Source of the DNA: Erysipelotrichia bacterium
GTDB lineage: Bacteria; Bacillota_I; Bacilli_A; RFN20; CAG-826
Length of the DNA stretch: 28,639 nt
Assembly (NCBI GenBank): GCA_012511695.1
Contig: JAAZFO010000065.1
Span: 1-28,639, forward strand
Direction of reading: 5' to 3'
Below, piece after piece: positions 1-6,026 of the stretch (position 1 is its first letter; every line of letters begins with the position of its first letter). The position numbers were made by a program, and so were the translations under genes. A model generated the notes under the pieces. That model had not been told where the DNA came from and did not search any database. It was given only the letters and a program-made list of their open reading frames with translations.

Positions 1-215
1 AACGAGAGCAAATTTTCAATAATTTCTCGATGTGTTTATATTTTCTAATTATTTTTATTTAACAATTAATAAAATAGTGTCCACCCCTACCCTCATAGTT
101 CCCTTCATTAATTTGGCTACAACATTATCAATTTTAACTATAAAAAACAATTTTGGCTGAGTAGTCTCATTTGGCAGTCTCGGTAATTATATTAAAATAT
201 CAAACGAATAAATCT

Positions 216-243
216 CAAAAAGACAAACTGATGGAGTGTTTGT
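216..243 (-). terminator. Possible terminator downstream of cysS
   Basis: On the minus strand ACAAAC (243-238) and GTTTGT (228-223) can pair around a 9-base loop, and a CTTTTT run follows at once. The stem is only 6 bp and AT-biased, so it would be a weak intrinsic terminator for cysS, about 80 bases after its stop codon. A second hairpin lies closer to the gene at 273-296. Confidence 0.35.
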
Positions 244-272
244 GTTAGCAGAGCTTTTTACATGGTTAATCT

Positions 273-296
273 ATAAAAATAGCGAACGATTTTTAT
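273..296. terminator. AT-rich hairpin with UUCG-type loop after cysS
   Basis: ATAAAAAT (273-280) and ATTTTTAT (289-296) are exact inverted repeats. On the minus strand the loop contains a G-TTCG-C cap, which resembles a stable UUCG tetraloop. It lies about 30 bases downstream of the cysS stop and could terminate or stabilise the 3' end of the mRNA. There is no separate U-tract, so terminator function is a guess. Confidence 0.3.
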
Positions 297-325
297 ACTG
301 AACGCCATAATTTTATGATGAGAGT

Positions 326-1666
326 TTACATAACTCCCTTTTCGTTCAAAACTTTTCTTATCTCATCTGACAATGCGAACTCTTTATCAGCTCTATGTTT
401 TAAATATTTACCATACAAATGCACAATTTCATCATCAAAAGGTACATAAGTGATTTCCAACCCTAAAACATAAAACATGTCGGTCAGTGTTTTGAATAAG
501 TTATTCAATAAGTTAAAGTCACTTTCTTGAGCGCGAATTTGTGAATTGAGTTCTTTTAGGACACTAAAGACTTCTGCTAATGCGTTCGCGGTATTTAAAT
601 CATCCGCCAAAGCTTCTAAAAATTTATTAATAAAAAGTGGCTTACCTTCGCTTAAACGTATTTTGTTTGCCTGTAACTTCAATGCGGCTTGTTTATAGGC
701 ACTTTGTAAACGCTGAATAATTTGTGTAGCTTCAGCAATCGTTTCTTCAGTGAAATTAACCCCTTGACGATAATGGGCATTTAAAATGACTAAACGCGTT
801 ACAGGGCCGCCATGCTCGGCAATTATGTCTTTAGCGTAAACGACATTGCCTAATGATTTTGACATCTTTTCATTATCGATATTAATAAAAGCGTTGTGGA
901 GCCAATATTTGGCGATTTTATTGCCATTAGTCGCTTCAGATTGGGCGATTTCGTTTTCATGGTGGGGAAATTTTAAATCATAGCCGCCGCCATGGATATC
1001 AATATAGTTTTGGGGGAAAATATTTTCCACCATGACACAGCATTCTGTATGCCAGCCAGGACGCCCCTTTCCCCAAGGAGAATTCCATCTAATCCCTGAG
1101 TCAGCTTTTTTCCACAAGGCGAAATCTAACGGGCTTTCCTTGTACTTGTTTTCTTCAACACGTGCACCCACTAATAAGTCCTCAACATTAATGCCACTCA
1201 GGACGCCGTAATCTTTTATTTTGTGAACACGGAAATAAACATCGCCACTAACTACATAGGCAGCATCAAGAGCGATTAGATTCTCAACATAAGTGATAAT
1301 TTGATCTATGTACTCAGTTACGCGTGGCGTTATGCTTGCTGGTAAAGCTCCGATGTCTTTAACGGTTTGTTCATAAGCTGCGATATAAAATTCAGCTATT
1401 TCCTCTTCGGTTTTGCCTTCTTGTTTAGCGACTGTAATAATCTTATCGTCGACATCGGTGTAGTTGCTAACGTAAGTCACTTCATAGCCGACATACATTA
1501 AAAAGCGTCTTAAAGTATCAAAAACTACAACTGGGCGCATGTTGCCGATGTGCGCGTAATTATAAACAGTGGGGCCGCAGATATAGATGCTTACTTTATG
1601 TGCTTCTATCGTCTGGAAATCTTCTAAAGAATTAGAAAGTGAATTGTAAAATTTAATATTCAGCAT
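326..1666 (-). CDS. cysS: Cysteinyl-tRNA synthetase
   Basis: This cytoplasmic class I aminoacyl-tRNA synthetase charges tRNA-Cys with cysteine using ATP. The 446-residue length is normal to slightly short for the family. The HIGH-type motif HIGN is at residues 39-42 and KMSKS is at 267-271. Candidate zinc ligands are C30, C209/C210 and H235/H236. The start at 1666 gives the usual family N-terminus (MLNIKFYNSL leading into CGPTVYN). No Shine-Dalgarno sequence precedes this ATG, which is unlike nearly every neighbour. A TACAAT box 11 bases upstream suggests a very short or absent leader. The ATG overlaps the last codons of the hydA frame (ATGCTGA), so coupling to hydA is an alternative. The stop is TAA. 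Confidence 0.97.
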   Translation of the reverse strand: MLNIKFYNSLSNSLEDFQTIEAHKVSIYICGPTVYNYAHIGNMRPVVVFDTLRRFLMYVGYEVTYVSNYTDVDDKIITVAKQEGKTEEEIAEFYIAAYEQTVKDIGALPASITPRVTEYIDQIITYVENLIALDAAYVVSGDVYFRVHKIKDYGVLSGINVEDLLVGARVEENKYKESPLDFALWKKADSGIRWNSPWGKGRPGWHTECCVMVENIFPQNYIDIHGGGYDLKFPHHENEIAQSEATNGNKIAKYWLHNAFINIDNEKMSKSLGNVVYAKDIIAEHGGPVTRLVILNAHYRQGVNFTEETIAEATQIIQRLQSAYKQAALKLQANKIRLSEGKPLFINKFLEALADDLNTANALAEVFSVLKELNSQIRAQESDFNLLNNLFKTLTDMFYVLGLEITYVPFDDEIVHLYGKYLKHRADKEFALSDEIRKVLNEKGVM

Positions 1667-3504
1667 AAGTATTTATATTGTAGATAAAAAAGAGGCGTTT
1701 TAGTAGTTATTTCCGCCTCTTTTGCTTTTTTAATTAATGATTTCTTCTTTGGATAGCAAGGACGCTCAGTGTTATAAGAAGTGTGGAGTAACTCTTCTGC
1801 TAAAGGGCTACCTGGTTTACCTAAGAAGTTAGTATAAAGACTTTGGATGTCTTTGTTGTTATGTGATTGACGGATGATGATCCGCTCATCTTCGCTATAA
1901 ATGACCGAAGCGCGTTTTTGCATATAGGTGTCAAGAATATCATCGTCTTCATTAGGCAAGAACATCGGTTTGATGAATGGTTGACCTCCACCAGCGATAC
2001 AGCCGCCTGGACAACCCATGATTTCAATAAAGGTATAAGGGGAAGTGCCTGCTCTTATTTCATCAAGTAAGACTTTCGCACTAGTCATTCCAGAAGTGAC
2101 TGCCACTTTAATCTCAGTGCCATTAATATTTAAGGTTGCTTCTCTTGTGCCTTTCATCCCGCGCACTTCTTGAAAATCAACTGGGCCATATTCTTCGCCA
2201 GTGAGCCAGAAGTAAGTCGTTCTTAAAGCTGCTTCCATCACACCACCAGTTACTCCAAAAAGGACACCAGCACCAGTGTATTCACCCAATATGTCATTAT
2301 CAAATTCTTCTTCTGGTAATGCGTGCCAATCAATACCGGCGCGTTTGATAACTTTAGCTAGCTCGCGAGTCGTTAAGACTGCATCAACATCGTTTGGCAT
2401 TTCATCTCTAGCCCGCTCATATTTTTTGGCAGTGCAAGGCATAATTGAAACGACAAAGAGATCTTTAGGGTCTAAGTTATGAACCTTGGCAAAGTGAGAT
2501 TTAATAATCGCACCGACCATCATGTGTGGAGACTTACAAGTGGAAACGTACGGAGCGACGTCCGGATAAAAGTATTCCATGTAATTAACCCAGCCTGGAG
2601 AACAGGAAGTGATTTGTGGAAGCGGGGCTGTTTTTTTAGTAATTCTATCTAGTAGTTCATTAGCTTCTTCCATGATAGTTAAGTCCGCGCCAAAGTTAGT
2701 ATCAAAGACGCGATAAAAACCTAATCTATGCAAAGCAGCGACCATTTTACCAGTGCCAGGAGTACCAACGGGTTCGCCGAATTCTTCAGCGATTGCCGCT
2801 CAGACGGCTGGAGCGGTTTGAACGATCACTTTCTTACCCGCTTTAAAAGCCGCATCAACTTTAGAGATTTCTTCATTCTCATATAAAGCACCAGTTGGGC
2901 AAACATTAACGCATTGACCGCATTGCAAGCATGGGGATTGCGCAAAACTTCTATTTTCCACTGGGGCAACTTTGGTATTAAAACCACGGTTTTCAAAACC
3001 TAAAATAGCGATACCGTGGGCTTTTTTACACGTCTCAATACAACGACCACATAAGATGCACTTCGCGGTATTACGCATTAAGCCAGGCGCTAATTCATCA
3101 ACGGTGTTCGGCGAAGAAGGCCCGATATATTTGAGGTCTCGCGCACCGACAATTTTAGAAACTTCTAATAGTTCACATTTATCTTGTTTTAGACATTGCA
3201 AACAGTTTTTTTGGTGATCGGAAAGTATTAATTCGACAGACGCCCTTCTCGCTTCTACCGCTTTTTGTGAATTGGTAATGATTTCTATTCCTTCATTAAT
3301 CGGATAAACACAAGAAGCGACTAAGCCACGAGCACCGACGACTTCAACTAAACAAACACGACAAGAGGCTTTAGAACATCCGTCATCTTTAAAAGAACAA
3401 AGAGTAGGAATTAAATAGCCACATTTTTTCGCAGCTTGTAAGACAGTGAGGCCAGCTTCTACTTGGTAAGACTGACCATTGATTTTAATATTAACTAATG
3501 CCAT
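1660..3504 (-). CDS. hydA: [FeFe] hydrogenase catalytic subunit HydA (HndD-like), interrupted by in-frame TGA
   Basis: This is the catalytic subunit of a trimeric NADH/ferredoxin-linked [FeFe] hydrogenase. Domains in order: [2Fe-2S] with C36, C48, C51, C65; His-Cys cluster with H97, C101, C104, C110; two [4Fe-4S] clusters (C149/152/155/159 and C192/195/198/202); then the H-cluster domain with L1 TSCSPGW (299-305), L2 MPCTAKK (C357) and L3 CPGGC (C498, C502); then the small-subunit-like C-terminus. Codon 235 (2800-2802) is TGA in the same frame, within TAPAV-TGA-AAIAEEFG, where relatives usually have Arg. Everything around it is intact. An ATG 19 codons later has no ribosome binding site, so two separate proteins are unlikely. 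After the expected end (HTSY) the frame runs about 35 codons through a terminator to TGA at 1660-1662, or to TAG at 1624-1626 if TGA is read as sense. It is either a recently disabled gene, a sequencing error, or evidence of TGA decoding. Confidence 0.9.
1677..1682 (-). promoter_or_regulatory. Possible -10 element for a near-leaderless cysS
   Basis: On the minus strand TACAAT (1682-1677) ends 10 bases before the cysS ATG. A start site about 7 bases downstream would leave a leader of only a few nucleotides. The sequence at the -35 position (TACTAA, 1705-1700, 17-base spacer) is a poor match and lies inside the loop of the hydA terminator. The call rests on the -10 match, the missing ribosome binding site and the terminator just upstream. 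Confidence 0.3.
1686..1722 (-). terminator. Intrinsic terminator at the 3' end of hydA
   Basis: AAAGAGGCG (minus strand, 1722-1714) pairs perfectly with CGCCTCTTT (1697-1689) over a 16-base loop, and a T-run follows. The plus strand also has a T-rich run after the stem, so it may work both ways. It lies inside the open hydA reading frame, 24 bases or more before the only in-frame stop (TGA at 1660-1662). A transcript ending here would have no in-frame stop codon. Confidence 0.8.
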
Positions 3505-3518
3505 ATGTATATTTTCTC

Positions 3519-5414
3519 CTATCTCTTGATAATGGCATCAAAGCGGCAAGCTGCTTCACAGCTACCACATTTTATGCACTTATCAACATCAATTTTTAAA
3601 ACAAATTTATTCGGGATTTTTGCTGGTTGGTCAGTCGGATGAATGCAATCGACTGGACAGGCGCGTTGACAAACACCGCAACCGATACAGTTTTCAGGAA
3701 TGATATAGTATTCCATCATATTCTTGCATACATGAGCAGGACATTTATGATCAACGACGTGAGCCCTAAATTCTTCTGGGAAAGCTTTCAACGTACTCAT
3801 AATTGGATTAGCAGCGGTTTGGCCTAAAGCGCAAAGGGAGTTGTTTTTAACAACTTCGGCTAATTCTTCAAGATTTTCTAAATCATTAGGGCTTCCTCTG
3901 CCATCACAAATTTTGGTCAAGATATCTAAAATTCTCTTGGTGCCGATACGGCATGGCGCACATTTACCACATGATTCATCACAAATAAATTCCATGTAAA
4001 ATCTGGCGACGTCGACCATGCAGTTGTCTTCATCCATGACAATCGCTCCACCAGACCCCATCATACTGCCAGCAGCTTCTAAACTACTGAAGTCAATTGG
4101 AGTATCTAAATCTTTTTCGGTTAAACAGCCACCAGATGGACCGCCGGTTTGAATGGCTTTAAATTTCTTGCCATCAGGAATACCACCACCGATATCAAAA
4201 ATTAATTGTCTCAGTGTCGTTCCCATCGGCACTTCAACGAGACCAACATTATTTACTTTACCACCTAAAGCAAAAACCTTAGTTCCTTTGGTATCATCAG
4301 TTCCAATGGCCGCAAAATTTTCCCAACCTTCACGTAAAATTAAAGGCACACTAGCGAGTGTTTCCACATTATTAACAATGGATGGGCATCCCCACAAACC
4401 TTTAACTGCTGGGAATGGGGGGCGAGGATTTGGCATCCCGCGCTTGCCTTCGATGCTGTTGATGAGAGCGGTTTCTTCGCCACAAACGAAAGCTCCAGCA
4501 CCTAATCTAATGTGACAACGGAAAGAGAAGTCTGTTCCTAAAATATTGTCACCTAACAAACCGAGCTCTTCTAATTCTTTGATAGCTTTGGATAGTCTCT
4601 CAACTGCAACTGGATATTCAGCCCGCACATAGAAATAACCATCTTGCGCGCCGATAGCGTAGCCGGCAATCATCATCCCTTCAATGAGGTTAACTGGATT
4701 GCCTTCGATGATCGAGCGATCCATAAAAGCACCTGGGTCGCCTTCATCTCCATTACAAATCATATATTTTGGGCCATCAGTTTTTGGAACAAATGACCAT
4801 TTTTTACCAGTTGGGTATCCAGCGCCACCGCGCCCTCTTAAACCGGATTTAATGACTTCATCAATGACTTCATCTCTCGTCATTTTCAAAGCTCTAGCTA
4901 AACCCTTAAAAGACCCGTAACCGATGGCTTCATCGATATCTTCAGGGTTGATTTCACCATTGCCAACTAGCGCGTAATTTCTATTTTGTAAACGATAAAA
5001 ATTAATATCGTTTTGTTTTTGTACTTGTTCTTTAGTTTGTGGATCTATAAAGAGCAAACGGGTGACGACTTCACCATTTAAGATATCTTTTTCAAAGATT
5101 TCTTTAACATCTGCTGGTGTCACCTTCGTATAAAGTGTATCTTCAGGGAAGATTTTGACAAACGGACCTTGCGAACAAAAACCAAAACAACCAACGATAT
5201 TGGCGGTCACTTTGTCTTCTAAATCGTTATCCTTAATTAATTGGAGAAAATTATCGACTACACCTTGTGAATCGCTCGATAAACAACCAGTTCCACCACA
5301 GACGACAATCGCCCGATGTCCTGGTTCGGCGTTAAATTTTTTGTCCAAACACTTGCTGCAATGATCAATGCGCTCAAATAGTTCTTTTTCGTTACTAATC
5401 TTTTTTAAACTCAT
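3519..5414 (-). CDS. hydB: NADH-binding hydrogenase subunit HydB (NuoF/HndC-like)
   Basis: This flavoprotein subunit takes electrons from NADH through FMN and passes them along iron-sulfur clusters to HydA; in related trimeric enzymes it is where electron bifurcation takes place. The N-terminal thioredoxin-like [2Fe-2S] domain has C39, C44, C76, C80. The NuoF core has the FMN/NADH glycine-rich motif GLRGRGGAGYPTGKKW (191-206) and a [4Fe-4S] site ESCGKCAPC (C482, C485, C488) with C528. The C-terminus has an extra Cys pair (C559, C563) and a two-cluster ferredoxin domain (C576/579/582/586 and C613/616/619/623). The 631-residue length fits HydB rather than the shorter complex I NuoF. It starts 2 bases after hydC with AAGGAG inside the hydC end, so translation is probably coupled. 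The stop is TAG. Confidence 0.95.
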   Translation of the reverse strand: MSLKKISNEKELFERIDHCSKCLDKKFNAEPGHRAIVVCGGTGCLSSDSQGVVDNFLQLIKDNDLEDKVTANIVGCFGFCSQGPFVKIFPEDTLYTKVTPADVKEIFEKDILNGEVVTRLLFIDPQTKEQVQKQNDINFYRLQNRNYALVGNGEINPEDIDEAIGYGSFKGLARALKMTRDEVIDEVIKSGLRGRGGAGYPTGKKWSFVPKTDGPKYMICNGDEGDPGAFMDRSIIEGNPVNLIEGMMIAGYAIGAQDGYFYVRAEYPVAVERLSKAIKELEELGLLGDNILGTDFSFRCHIRLGAGAFVCGEETALINSIEGKRGMPNPRPPFPAVKGLWGCPSIVNNVETLASVPLILREGWENFAAIGTDDTKGTKVFALGGKVNNVGLVEVPMGTTLRQLIFDIGGGIPDGKKFKAIQTGGPSGGCLTEKDLDTPIDFSSLEAAGSMMGSGGAIVMDEDNCMVDVARFYMEFICDESCGKCAPCRIGTKRILDILTKICDGRGSPNDLENLEELAEVVKNNSLCALGQTAANPIMSTLKAFPEEFRAHVVDHKCPAHVCKNMMEYYIIPENCIGCGVCQRACPVDCIHPTDQPAKIPNKFVLKIDVDKCIKCGSCEAACRFDAIIKR

Positions 5415-5416
5415 AT

Positions 5417-5902
5417 TTATTGAATCTCCTTTGCGCGATATGTATCAACGATCTTTTTCACATTATCAACTTTAACTTGCGGGTAAACTTTGCCATTAAT
5501 AGTAACAGCAGGGGCGACAGCACAAGCGCCGATACAGCGCAAGATATCTAAAGTGAATAAACCATCAGCGGTCGTCTCGCCCGGTTTAATGCCGAGGGCT
5601 TCGCTAAACTTATCACAAACTAATTGTCCACCCTTGACATAACAAGCAGTTCCTAAACAAATGCCAACGACATATTTGCCCTTTGGCTCCATTGAAAAGA
5701 ATGAATAAAAAGTCACAACTCCGTAAATTTCACTGAGTGGCACACCAGTTAATTGACTGACTAATTCTTGGGCTTCAAGTGGCACGTAGCCAAATTCTTT
5801 TTGAATGTCTCCAAGGATCATCATGGTGGGGGTCGGTTCGTCCTTAAACCGGTTAACTATTTCAGTAATCATTTTTACAGCTTGTGGTTGTAATTTTGCC
5901 AT
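5417..5902 (-). CDS. hydC: Hydrogenase [2Fe-2S] subunit HydC (NuoE/HndA-like)
   Basis: This small thioredoxin-like [2Fe-2S] subunit is the first gene of the hydC-hydB-hydA operon. The helical N-terminal region (about residues 1-70) has the NuoE signature GVVTFYSFF, followed by the cluster ligands C82, C87, C123 and C127 in CLGTAC and CIGAC. The 161-residue length is standard. An AGGAGG lies 7 bases before the ATG. A 16-bp palindrome (5918-5933) and a near-consensus promoter (5946-5974) lie just upstream, so this is the transcription start of the hydrogenase operon. The hydE/F/G maturases the system needs are not in the window. The stop is TAA. Confidence 0.95.
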   Translation of the reverse strand: MAKLQPQAVKMITEIVNRFKDEPTPTMMILGDIQKEFGYVPLEAQELVSQLTGVPLSEIYGVVTFYSFFSMEPKGKYVVGICLGTACYVKGGQLVCDKFSEALGIKPGETTADGLFTLDILRCIGACAVAPAVTINGKVYPQVKVDNVKKIVDTYRAKEIQ

Positions 5903-5917
5903 ACTAGCCTCCTAAGT

Positions 5918-5933
5918 ATTACTTTTAAGTAAT
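5918..5933. promoter_or_regulatory. 16-bp palindrome in the hydCBA leader
   Basis: ATTACTT and AAGTAAT (5918-5924 and 5927-5933) form a perfect inverted repeat with a 2-base centre. It lies between the promoter and the ribosome binding site of hydC. It could be an operator just downstream of the transcription start or a small hairpin in the leader. It does not match the Rex consensus I know (TTGTGAA-N4-TTCACAA). Confidence 0.35.
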
Positions 5934-5945
5934 CAAGCGTCTTCT

Positions 5946-5974
5946 ATTATACGAGCGCGCGTGAGAAATAACAA
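5946..5974 (-). promoter_or_regulatory. SigA-type promoter of the hydCBA operon
   Basis: On the minus strand TTGTTA (5974-5969), a 17-base spacer and a perfect TATAAT (5951-5946) stand about 45 bases before the hydC start codon. The spacer begins TTTCTCAC; the 9-mer ATTTCTCAC across the -35/spacer junction recurs in the promoter of the divergent oxidoreductase at 9378-9386. That could mark a shared regulator. Confidence 0.7.
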
Positions 5975-5984
5975 CATTAATTGA

Positions 5985-6018
5985 ATGAAAGCGGTCAAAT
6001 AGTTTGCGACCCTTTCAT
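5985..6018 (-). terminator. Hairpin between adhE and the hydC promoter
   Basis: ATGAAAG and CTTTCAT form the outer stem and GGTC/GACC the inner stem, with one bulged G, just after the adhE stop. It is well paired but followed by TCAATTAATG, not a clean U-tract. It may terminate adhE poorly, protect the 3' end, or let rex-adhE transcription continue into hydCBA. Confidence 0.45.
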
Positions 6019-6026
6019 AGTTGAAT

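Larger units (their letters stand above)
1..325. other. Intergenic region left of cysS, no gene seen
   Basis: I see no supportable gene on either strand in this stretch, which runs to the window edge. It is very AT-rich. It contains two small hairpins just downstream of cysS (listed separately). Near 70-115, read on the minus strand, there is a stretch (GGACACTATTTTATTA) that reminds me of the ends of IS3/IS150-group insertion sequences. No transposase is visible, so this is only a resemblance. Confidence 0.6.

Noticed and set aside
1660..2745. Separate H-cluster protein starting at the ATG at 2745
   Set aside because: It has no ribosome binding site and would lack the APAV-x-AAIAEEFG strand of the domain. 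It is in the same frame as the upstream part, so it is one interrupted gene.
2800..2860. Selenocysteine at the hydA TGA
   Set aside because: The family position is Arg rather than Cys, and I see no convincing SECIS-like hairpin in the bases after the TGA.
4153..4515. 120-residue plus-strand frame opposite hydB
   Set aside because: Antisense shadow of the conserved NuoF core.
5946..5990. Canonical Rex box in the hydC promoter
   Set aside because: Only one half-site (TTGTTA) resembles the consensus, and it doubles as the -35 element; the other half does not match.
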